A DNA stretch of 64,000 nt. Source: Murimonas intestini. GTDB taxonomy: Bacteria > Bacillota > Clostridia > Lachnospirales > Lachnospiraceae. Location of the stretch: NCBI GenBank assembly GCA_003148945.1, contig QGGY01000015.1:1-64000 (forward strand), read 5' to 3'. The notes under the pieces are model-generated. The model was not told where the DNA came from and did not search any database. It worked only from the letters and a program-made list of their open reading frames with translations. Below, one piece after another: positions 26,844 through 36,567 of the stretch (its first letter is position 1; each line of letters begins with the position of its first letter). Both the position numbers and the translations under genes were made by a program.

Positions 26844-28544
26844 ATGACAAAGTGTAAGAAGATTCTATCATTTGCAATGGCTGCTGCTATGGGGCTGATG
26901 CTGTGTTCTTGCGGAAGAGGTGAAATATCATCAGGAACAGCCGGAGCTGATACGGCTGGCCAGCCAGCAGAGGGCACTGGTGAGCTGGCAGATAAGCTGG
27001 AGACAGAGGCAGGGCTGACAAAGGAAGGCGGGGAGGAGAAGATTGTAACTATAGCATATGACCAGACCTGGAACAGTCTGAACCCGTATGCATCAACTGG
27101 TGTGATCGGTGATACTGTATGCAATCAGATATTTGACAACCTGGTTGCAGGAGGCATGTCTGGCACTATGTATCCAAGACTGGCAGAGAGCTGGGAAGTG
27201 GCAGAAGATAACTCATCAATTATTTTCCATCTGAATCCTGATGCCAAATGGCACGATGGGGAGCCGGTAACAGCAGATGATGTAGTGTTCACATGTAAAC
27301 TTGTTACAAAGGCAGATATAGTGACAAGCAGACGGCAGCTTATGCAGAATGTGGCAGGGACAGATGACAGCGGCGTTGAACTGTCAGCTGACAGTGTAGA
27401 GGTTGAAAAGGTAGACGACCTGACCGTAAAGATGAATATGAAACGTCCTATGTCAGATTTCATGTTTTTAAAACAGGCGGCTTTTTTCTTTGTATTGCCG
27501 GAGCATCTGCTAAATGACCTGACACCGGCTAATTTTATGGAAGCTGATTTCTGGAATGAACCTGTAGGTAATGGGGCGTTTATATTTGAAAGTACCATTC
27601 CAGGAGAGCGTGTGGTGTATAAAGCCAATCCGAACTATTACATGGGAAAGATCAATTTTGACAAACTGGTGATCAGAAATGTTGCATCGGCCAATCTCCT
27701 GGCTTCATTAATGAGCGGTGAAATAGATCTTGTTCCGGGAGCCAGGGTAAGCTTTCCAATCGCTGATATTTCCATGGCAGAGGAACAGGATAATCTGGTA
27801 GTGGAATCCATACAGTCACCGGGCCAGGTGTGGATAATCCCGGATAACGAGAAATTTGATGTGGATACCCGGCGCGCCTTTGACATGGCTATAAACAGGG
27901 AAGAGATGGTGAAAGAACTGCTTGGTGGAAGAGGCACAGTCCGTGAAGGGATGTATGCCAGCAATAACAAGTACTATGATCCTAAAATTGGGGAGGTAAG
28001 TCTCAGCAACCAATATGATCCTGAAAAGGCAAAACAGCTTCTGGAAGAAAATAATTTTGATTTTTCACAGGAATTACTGATCCTGTATGTGACAGGAGAT
28101 ACACTGCGTGAGCAGACAGCCACAATGTTCCAGAGAGATATGTCAAATATCGGTGTTACAGTAAATGTACAGTCGGTTGACCTTTCTACAATGATGCAGA
28201 TGATGCGTGATAAGGAAGCAGACTTTGCAATCATGAAGACATCAAGTGACGGGGCTAACCCGCTTGAGAACCAGGATTTCTTTATCCTGGACGGGGTGTA
28301 CAATCTGGCGCATGTGACAGATCCCACCGGACAGGAGTTATTCAATAAGGTAATGTCTTCACTTACAGACGAGGATGCCATGAAATACACAAGTGAACTG
28401 CAGCTGTGGCAGGCGGAAAATGACTGCTATTATTTCTTGTATGCACCTGATATTACGGTAATCTATAACAAGAGGCTCAGCAATATGAACACAAAAGATA
28501 TGTCCCAGTCAGTGTTTGATTTCTGGAACTGGACAGTAGAATAG
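26844..28544 (+). CDS. Dpp/Opp-type ABC transporter substrate-binding lipoprotein (family 5)
   Basis: A 566-residue lipoprotein. The signal peptide ends in lipobox LCSC (cysteine near residue 25) with a Gly/Ser/Thr-rich linker. The mature part is a family-5 binding protein with the AESWEVAEDNSSIIFHLNP (19 residues) and WHDGEPVTADDVVF blocks. This family carries oligopeptides but also oligosaccharides and other solutes. The start is set at ATG 26844 with AAAGGAGGAG upstream. The matching permeases and ATPases lie at 30238-34053, separated by an M20 amidohydrolase gene. Confidence 0.9.
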   Translation: MTKCKKILSFAMAAAMGLMLCSCGRGEISSGTAGADTAGQPAEGTGELADKLETEAGLTKEGGEEKIVTIAYDQTWNSLNPYASTGVIGDTVCNQIFDNLVAGGMSGTMYPRLAESWEVAEDNSSIIFHLNPDAKWHDGEPVTADDVVFTCKLVTKADIVTSRRQLMQNVAGTDDSGVELSADSVEVEKVDDLTVKMNMKRPMSDFMFLKQAAFFFVLPEHLLNDLTPANFMEADFWNEPVGNGAFIFESTIPGERVVYKANPNYYMGKINFDKLVIRNVASANLLASLMSGEIDLVPGARVSFPIADISMAEEQDNLVVESIQSPGQVWIIPDNEKFDVDTRRAFDMAINREEMVKELLGGRGTVREGMYASNNKYYDPKIGEVSLSNQYDPEKAKQLLEENNFDFSQELLILYVTGDTLREQTATMFQRDMSNIGVTVNVQSVDLSTMMQMMRDKEADFAIMKTSSDGANPLENQDFFILDGVYNLAHVTDPTGQELFNKVMSSLTDEDAMKYTSELQLWQAENDCYYFLYAPDITVIYNKRLSNMNTKDMSQSVFDFWNWTVE

Positions 28545-28561
28545 CACACAGGGAATTACCG

Positions 28562-28609
28562 GGCGGTACATTGTTGAACGGCGTCAGCGCAGCAATGTGC
28601 CGCCTTTTT
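28562..28609 (+). terminator. Terminator after the binding-protein gene
   Basis: GGCGGtACATTG pairs with CAATGTgCCGCC, followed by TTTTT. It probably limits readthrough from the highly expressed binding protein. Confidence 0.85.
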
Positions 28610-28716
28610 AACTCCTCCGGGAGGATGCGCAGCCGCGAACGCGGAACAAAAGCTGCGCAATTCAACTTGCAGGCTCGCGAGGTACGCAAAGCGCACCTAT
28701 GTTTTGAATTTGGTTA
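28610..28716. repeat. Palindrome-rich intergenic element (REP-like)
   Basis: This ~107-base, GC-rich stretch consists almost wholly of nested inverted repeats: TCCTCC/GGAGGA, TGCGCAGC (28626-28633) with GCTGCGCA (28652-28659), CTCGCGAG, and outer AATTCAA (28659-28665) with TTGAATT (28704-28710). It contains no gene. It resembles dispersed palindromic elements; copy number in the genome cannot be seen from here. Confidence 0.5.
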
Positions 28717-28728
28717 AAGGAGGCAGAA

Positions 28729-30117
28729 ATGAATAATGAGATAAGGGCCTGGTATGAGAAATACAAGGCGGAATGCATAAAGCTTTCAGATAAGATCCAT
28801 GGACACCCGGAGCGTTCAGGTGAAGAGTATTATGCCTGTTCAGTGACAGCGGCGTTTATGGAAGCGCAGGGATTTACAGTTGAAACCTACTGTATTCCTC
28901 CGGCAGAGAAACCTAACTGCGTGATTGCCAGATGGGGGAGCGGGAGCCCGGTCATAGGAGTTATAGGGGAATATGATGCCCTGCCGGGGCTGGGACAAAA
29001 GGCTGTGCCCTATTACAGCCCTCTGCCCGGACCGGGGCATGGCTGCGGACATAACCTTATGGCAGCAGGATGCGCTTCGGCTGCAGCAGCGGCAAAAGCA
29101 GCCGTAAAGAGCAGAGGATTGGAGGGGACGATCGTATATCTGGCATGCCCGGCTGAAGAGGGGGGATATGGTAAGGTACATATGATAGATAAGGGACTCT
29201 TTGACGGTATTGACCTTTGTGTGGCCTGGCATGATGAGGGGCCTTTCAGGATCGCTGAGTTTATTATGCAGGCACTGACAGGGATTCTATATGAATTCAG
29301 GGGGAAGACGGCCCATGCCGCCTGCTGTCCCGAAGAGGGGAGAAGTGCCCTGGATGCTGTACAGCTGATGAATATCGGAGCCGAATTCCTGCGTGAACAT
29401 GTGCCGCAGGAAACGCGGATCCATTACTGTATTCCGGACGGCGGAGTGCGTCCGAATATAGTGCCGGGTTATGCGTCTGCGTATTACTATGTGCGCAGCA
29501 GGGAACGGAAGTCGAATGAGGAAGTGATAAAAAGACTTGACCAGACAGCAAAGGGAGCAGCAATGATGACAGATACTTCGGTCAGCTCTGTATGTATGGG
29601 GGGCAGCTGGGAATCACTGCTGAATTTTACACTGAATGAGATATTATATGAAGCCGCGCTCAGTGTCCCAAAGCCCCGGTATACAAAAGATGAATGGGAG
29701 TTTGCAGAGGAACTGTTCAGAAATGCATCAGGAAGGGAGGCAAGTGAAGATGAACGTGCAGGGCTGCTCTCATCCGAAATACAGAAACCTTCCGGAGAAG
29801 CGTTTTATACGCCTGGTTCCAGCGATATCACAGACGTGAGCCAGATTATGCCTGTCACGCAATTTTTCGGAGGGGGGACAGTGAATGGGCTATCCGGGCA
29901 TCACTGGTCAACAGTTGCGGCAGCAGGTACCTCTATAGGACATAAAGGCCTGTTATTTGCGGGGGAAGTTATGGCTGAGTTCTGCAGCAGAGTGATGGAA
30001 AAGCCGGAAATTGTCAGCAGGGCAAAGGAAGAGTTTCGGGAGAAGAAAAATAAAAGTGTGGCGTATTATCCTGTATTACCAGAAAATGGTAAAATGAAAA
30101 TATATGATAATAAATAA
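28729..30117 (+). CDS. M20-family amidohydrolase (AbgB-like)
   Basis: A 462-residue metallopeptidase-fold amidohydrolase. Zinc-site motifs occur in order: HGHPE (about residues 24-28), GEYDALPGLG (about 83-92), GHGCGHNL (about 104-111), an AEEGG block, and a late GLSGHHWS. The C-terminal layout is closest to AbgB / p-aminobenzoyl-glutamate hydrolase and related N-acyl amino acid hydrolases. It probably deacylates an imported amide. It lies between the binding lipoprotein and the rest of the same importer, so its substrate is likely what the importer brings in. Confidence 0.85.
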   Translation: MNNEIRAWYEKYKAECIKLSDKIHGHPERSGEEYYACSVTAAFMEAQGFTVETYCIPPAEKPNCVIARWGSGSPVIGVIGEYDALPGLGQKAVPYYSPLPGPGHGCGHNLMAAGCASAAAAAKAAVKSRGLEGTIVYLACPAEEGGYGKVHMIDKGLFDGIDLCVAWHDEGPFRIAEFIMQALTGILYEFRGKTAHAACCPEEGRSALDAVQLMNIGAEFLREHVPQETRIHYCIPDGGVRPNIVPGYASAYYYVRSRERKSNEEVIKRLDQTAKGAAMMTDTSVSSVCMGGSWESLLNFTLNEILYEAALSVPKPRYTKDEWEFAEELFRNASGREASEDERAGLLSSEIQKPSGEAFYTPGSSDITDVSQIMPVTQFFGGGTVNGLSGHHWSTVAAAGTSIGHKGLLFAGEVMAEFCSRVMEKPEIVSRAKEEFREKKNKSVAYYPVLPENGKMKIYDNK

Positions 30118-30127
30118 AAGAAAAATA

Positions 30128-30175
30128 TTGACATAAACGATAATAAACGATAGAATAATGATAACAAACGAAATA
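30128..30175 (+). promoter_or_regulatory. Promoter with tandem DeoR-like boxes before the permease operon
   Basis: TTGACA (30128-30133), 17-nt spacer, TAGAAT (30151-30156). Two direct copies of ATAAACGATA (30133-30142 and 30143-30152) fill the spacer exactly one helical turn apart, and a related ACAAACGAAATA follows at 30164-30175. The AAACGATAGAA at 30145-30155 recurs at 41565-41575 beside the DeoR gene. A DeoR-type repressor bound here would block RNA polymerase. Confidence 0.65.
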
Positions 30176-30237
30176 TAAAAGAAATACAAAAGAGAAACAA
30201 TAACAGAAGAGGCGCCAGGAGAAGGGAGTCAGATATT

Positions 30238-31194
30238 ATGGGAAAATATATTTTTAAGCGGCTGCTGATCGCAGTAATCACATTTTTTGGAATTACAGTG
30301 CTGGTGTATGTCCTGGCCTCTATGGCACCCGGGAGCCCGGTAGAAATGATCCTGGCGGGCACCAATAATCTGACAGAAGGCGATGTGGCCAGGCTGGAGG
30401 CACAGATGGGGCTGGACAAACCGGTGTATATCCAATATTTGATCTGGCTTAAAAATGTGCTGAGTGGAAATTTAGGTATTTCTTACAGAACTATGCGGCC
30501 AGTGGCAGAGATGGTAGCCGAAAGAATAGGTCCAACTCTTATGCTGACTGTGGCTGCACTCATACTTGCCCTGTGCATTGCTGTTCCGCTGGGTATTCTG
30601 TCTGCTCACAAACCATATTCAGCCTGGGATTATGCATCTTCTGTGTTTGCTTTTATTGGTGCAGCCACCCCCAATTTTTTTGCCGCTATGATCTTGATTT
30701 TTATTTTCAGCATCCGCCTTGGTGTACTTCCCACAAGCGGCATGTATGATGCAGGAGTGAAGACCACACTGCCCATGCTGCTGCGGCATATGGTGCTTCC
30801 GGTAGTGACTCTGATGCTCCAGTATGTAGGTATTTATACAAGACATATGAGAAGCAGCATGATGGAGGTCCTGGGGGATGATTATATACGGACAGCGAGG
30901 GCAAAGGGGCTTCGGGAAAAGTCAGTTGTCGTGAGCCACGCTTTCCGCAATGCGCTGATTCCGCTGGTAACGCAGATAGGGCTGTCTCTGCCGGCTCTGA
31001 TCGGAGGAGCCATAATCACAGAGCAGGTGTTTAGCTGGCCGGGAATGGGGACGCTTATGGTACAGTCCATTAATTACAGAGATTATCCCACTATAATGGG
31101 GATTACAGTACTGATAGCAGGATTTGTACTCTTAGGAAATATTGCGGTGGATTTGTTTTATGGGGTTCTTGATCCGAGAGTTTCAAAAAGATAG
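30238..31194 (+). CDS. Dpp/Opp-type ABC transporter permease (DppB-like)
   Basis: A 318-residue membrane protein with six helices. The N-terminal KRLLIAVITFFGITVLVY stretch (18 residues) and the GLDKPVYIQY element are typical of DppB/OppB, and the cytoplasmic EAA-like loop is YIRTARAKGL (about residues 216-225), followed by HAFRNALIPL. It forms the translocation pore with the next permease. It is the first gene of an operon that appears to continue to 40578. Confidence 0.92.
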   Translation: MGKYIFKRLLIAVITFFGITVLVYVLASMAPGSPVEMILAGTNNLTEGDVARLEAQMGLDKPVYIQYLIWLKNVLSGNLGISYRTMRPVAEMVAERIGPTLMLTVAALILALCIAVPLGILSAHKPYSAWDYASSVFAFIGAATPNFFAAMILIFIFSIRLGVLPTSGMYDAGVKTTLPMLLRHMVLPVVTLMLQYVGIYTRHMRSSMMEVLGDDYIRTARAKGLREKSVVVSHAFRNALIPLVTQIGLSLPALIGGAIITEQVFSWPGMGTLMVQSINYRDYPTIMGITVLIAGFVLLGNIAVDLFYGVLDPRVSKR

Positions 31195-31204
31195 GAGGCG
31201 CTGT

Positions 31205-32056
31205 ATGAAAAAGAGTTCATATTTAAAAGATGTAGTCAGCAGGTTCAGGACTCATAAGCTGGCGATGATAGGAATGTGGGTCTTAATTGTGGAATTGCTC
31301 CTGCTGATATTTCTTCCCGAAATTATGAAGCTGCAGCCATATGAAATATACAGTGGGTTTGGAGCGGTACCAGGGGGAGAACATATCCTGGGTACAGACA
31401 ATACGGGAAGGGATTTGTTTGCACGCCTCATCTACGGCGGCAGGACCTCCATGTATGTGGGATTCTTCTCAGTACTGATCAGCTTTGCCGTGGGAGTGCC
31501 GCTTGGAATGCTTGCCGGATACTACAGAGGGCCTGTAGAGGCTGTTATAATGCGTGCTGCGGATGTATTCCTGTCCTTCCCGTCTATGGTATTCATACTG
31601 GTGCTTGTCTCTGTGATCGGTCCGTCTATCACATCGGCCACGGTAGTCATTGGGATCATGGGATGGCCCGGTTTTGCAAGGCAGCTCTATGGCAGCGTAC
31701 TGTCTGTAAGGGAAAAGGATTATATAGAAGGGGCAAGAGCTATAGGTACTAAGAACTTTGCGATCATGTTCAGATATATCCTGCCTAATGCATTTGCGCC
31801 GATTCTGATCGCGTTCACTTTTGGAATAGCCAGCGCCATACTTCAGGAATCGGGACTGAGTTTTCTGGGCATGGGTGTGCAGGTACCAGAGGCTTCCTGG
31901 GGAAATATGCTGTATGCGGCACAGTCAGTTTCCATTATTGCCACAAGGCCATGGATGTGGGTTCCGCCTGGAGTATGCCTGTTAGTAACTGTACTTAGCA
32001 TCAATTTGTTTGGCGACGGGCTGAGAGACGCACTGGATCCTAAAATGAAGATATAG
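31205..32056 (+). CDS. Dpp/Opp-type ABC transporter permease (DppC-like)
   Basis: A 283-residue permease. It has the DppC-type N-terminal helix after an SRFRTHKLAMIG segment, the HILGTDNTGRDLFARLIYG block (19 residues, about 61-79) and an EAA loop, YIEGARAIG. The start is set at ATG 31205 because TAGGAGG lies just upstream; a longer frame would overlap the previous gene by 53 nt without a ribosome site. Confidence 0.92.
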   Translation: MKKSSYLKDVVSRFRTHKLAMIGMWVLIVELLLLIFLPEIMKLQPYEIYSGFGAVPGGEHILGTDNTGRDLFARLIYGGRTSMYVGFFSVLISFAVGVPLGMLAGYYRGPVEAVIMRAADVFLSFPSMVFILVLVSVIGPSITSATVVIGIMGWPGFARQLYGSVLSVREKDYIEGARAIGTKNFAIMFRYILPNAFAPILIAFTFGIASAILQESGLSFLGMGVQVPEASWGNMLYAAQSVSIIATRPWMWVPPGVCLLVTVLSINLFGDGLRDALDPKMKI

Positions 32057-32077
32057 ACCGGTGGAAGGGAGAAAGAT

Positions 32078-33073
32078 ATGGCAGAACCTATTTTGGAAGT
32101 GAGAAATCTAAAAACAGGATTTTATTCGAAGAAAGGAATATTCTATGCAGTCGAAGATGTAAATTTCACACTCATGCCCGGCCGGACCCTGGGGATCGTA
32201 GGTGAAAGCGGATGCGGCAAAAGTGTGACCTGTCTTTCTATGTTAAAACTGCTGCCGGAGAGAAATTCTCTCATAGAGGAAAACTCTTCCGTGAGAATGC
32301 ACGGGGAGGAACTGACAAAGAAAAGCAGAAGAGAAATGTGTAAGATACGAGGAAATGAGATTGCTATGATATTTCAGGATTCTATGACATCGCTGAATCC
32401 GGTCATGACAATTGAAAGACAGATGGTGGAACCGTTTATGGTACACCAGAAGCTCTCCAGGGCAGAAGCCCGCAGGAAGTCCCTGGATATGCTGAAAAAG
32501 GTTGGGATCCCATCTCCGGAGACAAAAATAAAGCAATTTCCCCATCAGCTGAGCGGGGGACAGAGGCAGAGGGTGATGATAGCCATGGCTTTGTCATGTA
32601 ATCCTCAGGTTCTGATTGCAGATGAACCTACCACAGCCCTGGATGTGACTATACAGGCTCAGATCGTCAGGCTCATGAAAGAATTACAGGAAAAGCTGGA
32701 TACAGCGATTATCCTGATAACACATGATTTGGGTGTAGTGGCGGAAATGGCTGATGAAATCATGGTTATGTATGCTGGGAACGTAGTGGAAAAAGCGGGA
32801 AAGAGAGAGCTGTTTGAGGAGCCGCTGCATCCCTATACAAAAGGGCTGCTGGCATCGATCCCTTCGCTGGCAAAGGATACGGACAGGCTGTATACGATTG
32901 AAGGTGTGGTCCCCAGTCTTCAGGATATGCCAAGGGGCTGCCGGTTCTGCGACAGATGTGAGTATTCCATGCCCAGATGCAGAGAAGAAAATCCGGCTCT
33001 TGGCAGGATACAGGGCAGAGAAGTAAGGTGTTTCCTTTATAATGAAAAGCAGCCAAAGGAGGGAGACATATGA
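32078..33073 (+). CDS. Dpp/Opp-type ABC transporter ATP-binding protein (DppD-like)
   Basis: A 331-residue ATPase. Walker A GESGCGKS (about residues 42-49), Q-loop FQDSMTSLNP, signature LSGGQRQR, Walker B VLIADEPT and the H-loop THDLG are all present. The C-terminal oligopeptide-transporter extension carries a Cys cluster (GCRFCDRC ... C ... C) that in this family often binds an iron-sulfur cluster. The stop overlaps the next start (ATGA), giving coupled translation with the partner ATPase. Confidence 0.93.
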   Translation: MAEPILEVRNLKTGFYSKKGIFYAVEDVNFTLMPGRTLGIVGESGCGKSVTCLSMLKLLPERNSLIEENSSVRMHGEELTKKSRREMCKIRGNEIAMIFQDSMTSLNPVMTIERQMVEPFMVHQKLSRAEARRKSLDMLKKVGIPSPETKIKQFPHQLSGGQRQRVMIAMALSCNPQVLIADEPTTALDVTIQAQIVRLMKELQEKLDTAIILITHDLGVVAEMADEIMVMYAGNVVEKAGKRELFEEPLHPYTKGLLASIPSLAKDTDRLYTIEGVVPSLQDMPRGCRFCDRCEYSMPRCREENPALGRIQGREVRCFLYNEKQPKEGDI

Positions 33074-34053
33074 CAGACTTAAAAGAACCTCTGATAAGAG
33101 TAGATAAGCTGAGCAAGGATTTTGATGTGGGAAAGGGTTTTCTTACAAAAGGTAAAAAGCTGAGAGCTGTAGATGGGGTGACATTTGATATCTACAGGGG
33201 CGAGACGCTGGGGCTGGTGGGAGAGAGCGGCTGTGGAAAGTCCACGCTGGGCAGGTGTATCCTCAGGCTGACAGAGCCAACGTCAGGGGAGATCTATTAT
33301 AAAGATACAGACCTGAACAGACTGGATAAGGAAGAGATGCGAAAGATACGGGAAAAGCTGCAGATCGTTTTCCAGGATCCATATGCATCTTTGAATCCCA
33401 GAATGACAGTAATGGAAATCATCAGGGCGCCTCTGGATGTGTATAAGACAGGTACAAGAAAAGAAAGGGAAGAGAAGGTTCTGGATACGGCAAAGGTAGT
33501 AGGCCTCAGAGAAGATTCCATGTACAAATATCCCCATGAATTTTCCGGGGGACAGAGGCAGAGGATCGTAATAGCCAGGGCACTGATCCTGAATCCTGAA
33601 TTCATTGTATGTGATGAACCTGTATCTGCGCTGGATGTTTCTATCAGAAGCCAGGTCCTGAATCTGCTTGCAGATATCCAGAGGAAATATAATTTATCTT
33701 ACCTGTTTATTTCACATGACTTAAGCGTGGTTAAACATGTCAGTGACAGGGTGGCAGTTATGTATCTGGGAAGTATTGTGGAGATGGCTGATAAAAACGA
33801 ATTGTTTCAAAATCCGCTCCACCCTTACACACAGGCGCTGATGTCAGCAATTCCTGTGGCAGATGTGAATGTGCACAGGGAACAGATATGTCTGGAGGGA
33901 GATGTCCCCAGTCCTCTTGACCCTCCGGCCGGATGCAGGTTCCATACGAGATGCATGTATGTAAAGGACCGGTGCAGGAAAGAGAGGCCTCCGCTTATTT
34001 CAGACGGGAACGGCCATTATACAGCATGTTTTCTGCAGGACAACCACTGCTGA
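33070..34053 (+). CDS. Dpp/Opp-type ABC transporter ATP-binding protein (DppF-like)
   Basis: A 327-residue ATPase with Walker A GESGCGKST, Q-loop FQDPYASLNP, signature FSGGQRQR, Walker B IVCDEPVSALD and SHDLS switch. The C-terminal extension holds GCRFHTRC ... C ... C, as in DppF/OppF. It forms the heterodimeric motor with the ATPase encoded upstream, overlapping it by 4 nt. Confidence 0.93.
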   Translation: MTDLKEPLIRVDKLSKDFDVGKGFLTKGKKLRAVDGVTFDIYRGETLGLVGESGCGKSTLGRCILRLTEPTSGEIYYKDTDLNRLDKEEMRKIREKLQIVFQDPYASLNPRMTVMEIIRAPLDVYKTGTRKEREEKVLDTAKVVGLREDSMYKYPHEFSGGQRQRIVIARALILNPEFIVCDEPVSALDVSIRSQVLNLLADIQRKYNLSYLFISHDLSVVKHVSDRVAVMYLGSIVEMADKNELFQNPLHPYTQALMSAIPVADVNVHREQICLEGDVPSPLDPPAGCRFHTRCMYVKDRCRKERPPLISDGNGHYTACFLQDNHC

Positions 34054-34103
34054 CCGGGGCAGGAGACGCGGGACAACGAGGGGGATAAGAAAGGAGGAGG
34101 TAT

Positions 34104-35465
34104 ATGAGAAAAGCCAGATTATTGCCTTTATATTTTATAGAATCAAATACGCGGGAAAGGGAAGAGTACAGGATACAGTTAGAAAAAATGCAGGAAACAT
34201 ACAGACAGGAGGCAGAGTTTCTGGAGCCTGCAGCTCTTGGCGGGGCTGGTGTTGGAGGGAGAGCTGCTGCGGAGGCTGATGCTGCAGTATTTCTGCAGAT
34301 GACAGGTGCGGTATTCGGATATGGAGAACAGTTATCAGGGATAGGAATGCCTGTGATTATCATGACATCAGAATTTGGAACAGTGGAAATGTGGGATTGG
34401 GAGATAGCAGCTTATCTCAGGGAAAATCTGGGAATGAAAAATGTGTTTACACCCTACAGCCAGGATATGGCAAAGGTCATACTGCGATCTGTTGCGGCCA
34501 GAAATTCTATGAGAGAAGGCGGAAAATTTCTGATCTTTCAGGACAGTCCCGGGGAGGGGATGCAGGCCTATATCTTTAAAAGGTTTTATTGGTGGGAAGA
34601 GGAGTGCATTGAGCAGATAAAAAACAGTTTTGGTGTGGAAATCATTTTCAGAAGCTGGAAAGAAGTAAATGTAAGGGCAGGAGAGATTACAGAAGAAGAA
34701 GCCAGGGAACTCTGGGAAAAAAGAAAGATGCCGCATTCCAATCTTGGGGAAGAGACAATACTGAATGCTGTTAAGCTGTATATAGCTATAAAAGAGGAAG
34801 CAGATCAGCATAAAAATGTACTGGGTATCGGCAGTAATTGCCTGAATGAGTCGTTTTCTTCTAACACAACACCCTGTCTGGCGTGGGAGTGGTTATTTGA
34901 GTATGACGGGATCCTCTGGGCCTGTGAGGGGGATCTGGTGACGCTCTTAAGCGAAGAAATCTTGTACACTGCCCTGAAAGCTCCGTTTATGATGACAAAT
35001 ATCTATCCGTACCTGGTTGGGATGGCCGCCCTGAAACACGAGAAAATAAAAGAGTTCCCACGGCTTGAGGATTCGGATAATTATGCACTGGGTGTTCACT
35101 GTGGATATTTTGGGTTTGTGCCGAAAAGCTTCTGCTGTGAATGGATGATGCGGCCAAAAGTACTGGAAATTGTAAATGAGAATGCAGCGGTGATCGACTG
35201 CCGTATGGAGTGCGGTCCTGTAGTGCTGGCTAAGGTACATGTGGACATGAAGAAAATAACCGTCATAGAAGCAGATCTGGAAAAGTACGTGGGATATCCG
35301 GGATCAGACTGCAGAAACGGAGCGCTTCTGCATTTTAAAAACAGGAACGGACACAGGATAATGGAAAGCCTGTCATCCCACCATGCTATTCTGATACAAG
35401 GAAACTGCGGATTTCTTATACAGCAGGCAGGAAGGGTCTATGGAATGGAGGTAGAAGTGATCTGA
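34104..35465 (+). CDS. L-fucose/L-arabinose isomerase-like protein
   Basis: A 453-residue cytoplasmic protein not matched with certainty. The central part (about residues 235-310: an NCLN block, TTPCLAWEWLFEYDGI, ACEGDLVTLLSEEIL) resembles the region of L-fucose isomerase-family proteins that carries a metal-binding Glu/Asp pair, and a late SSHHAILIQG could supply histidines. It may be an aldose-ketose isomerase or a distant relative. AAAGGAGGAGG precedes the start, and it is 50 nt after the ABC ATPase and 29 nt before a Gfo/Idh gene, so it belongs to the catabolic operon. Confidence 0.55.
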   Translation: MRKARLLPLYFIESNTREREEYRIQLEKMQETYRQEAEFLEPAALGGAGVGGRAAAEADAAVFLQMTGAVFGYGEQLSGIGMPVIIMTSEFGTVEMWDWEIAAYLRENLGMKNVFTPYSQDMAKVILRSVAARNSMREGGKFLIFQDSPGEGMQAYIFKRFYWWEEECIEQIKNSFGVEIIFRSWKEVNVRAGEITEEEARELWEKRKMPHSNLGEETILNAVKLYIAIKEEADQHKNVLGIGSNCLNESFSSNTTPCLAWEWLFEYDGILWACEGDLVTLLSEEILYTALKAPFMMTNIYPYLVGMAALKHEKIKEFPRLEDSDNYALGVHCGYFGFVPKSFCCEWMMRPKVLEIVNENAAVIDCRMECGPVVLAKVHVDMKKITVIEADLEKYVGYPGSDCRNGALLHFKNRNGHRIMESLSSHHAILIQGNCGFLIQQAGRVYGMEVEVI

Positions 35466-35494
35466 GCTGCTTCTTAAGGCAAGGAGGGGACATT

Positions 35495-36529
35495 ATGATT
35501 TTAACAGGAATTATCGGATGCGGGAGTATCGCCAGGGGGAGACATATCCCTGCCTATGTACAAAATCCTCACACAAGGCTTGCAGCCATCTATGACCCGG
35601 TACCGGGGCGGGCTGCACGGGAAGCAGAACAGTATGGGGCAGTCCCCTACGAGAATCTGGAGGAAATGCTTGCACATCCCGGACTAATGGCGGTCAGTGT
35701 CTGTACGCCCGAAAAATATCACAGAGATACAGTCATAGCAGCTCTTAAAAGCGGCAAGCATGTACTGTGTGAAAAGCCAATGGCTGTAAATCTGAAGCAG
35801 GCAGTGGAAATGAAAGAGACGGCAGAAAAGAGCGGCAGGCTGCTGATGATCTCCCACAACCAGAGAATCTATGAACCTCACTGGAAGGCAAAGCAGCTGA
35901 TAGAGGAAGGAGCGGTCGGTAAGGTATTGTCTTTCCGAACATTCTTGTCCCACAACGGTCCGGAAAATTCCGTGACTGACAGCGGGCAGATGGGGAACTA
36001 TTACGACAGGGCAGAAGGAAACGGGGGAGTCATGCTGTCTGTAGGATGCCACAGGATAGATCTGATTCCCTGGATGCTGGGGAGAAAGATAATTTCAGTT
36101 ATGGCCTGTACACCTACTCTGGATAAACGCACTTCTGACGGATGCCTGATCCGCAATGAAGATACGGCGATGATCCTGCTGAAGTGCGAGGGGGGCATTA
36201 CAGGCATGTTATATACAGGCTGGTGTACATACGGGTGTACGGACAGAGAGACACATATCTTCGGCACGGAAGGGGTTATTAAAACATTTGAAGACCCCTG
36301 GTCTGTGACATTATATAAAAAAAGCGGTGAAAAGGTTTATTACGATTTAAGCCCATGGGCGGAGAAAGGCTCGGGGGGAGCCACGGCAATAGTGGATAAA
36401 TTCATAGAGTGTATTGCCGGGAAGAAGCCCTCCTTTGTGCCGGCCGGGGAAGGAATAGAATGCATGCAGGTCCTGGAAGCTGTCAGAGAGTCGGACAGGA
36501 CAGGGAGATGGGTGGATGTCAGCAGATAA
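35495..36529 (+). CDS. Gfo/Idh/MocA oxidoreductase
   Basis: A 344-residue sugar/polyol dehydrogenase. It has a Rossmann motif GIIGCGSIARGRHIPA at residues 5-20, canonical CEKPMAV (about residues 90-97) and the catalytic SVGCHRIDLIPW (about 181-192). The substrate is unknown; it sits in the transporter operon between the isomerase-like and URO-D-like genes. Confidence 0.88.
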   Translation: MILTGIIGCGSIARGRHIPAYVQNPHTRLAAIYDPVPGRAAREAEQYGAVPYENLEEMLAHPGLMAVSVCTPEKYHRDTVIAALKSGKHVLCEKPMAVNLKQAVEMKETAEKSGRLLMISHNQRIYEPHWKAKQLIEEGAVGKVLSFRTFLSHNGPENSVTDSGQMGNYYDRAEGNGGVMLSVGCHRIDLIPWMLGRKIISVMACTPTLDKRTSDGCLIRNEDTAMILLKCEGGITGMLYTGWCTYGCTDRETHIFGTEGVIKTFEDPWSVTLYKKSGEKVYYDLSPWAEKGSGGATAIVDKFIECIAGKKPSFVPAGEGIECMQVLEAVRESDRTGRWVDVSR

Positions 36530-36567
36530 CTAAAAAATATTATATAAACAATCAGGAGGAGAAGGAT

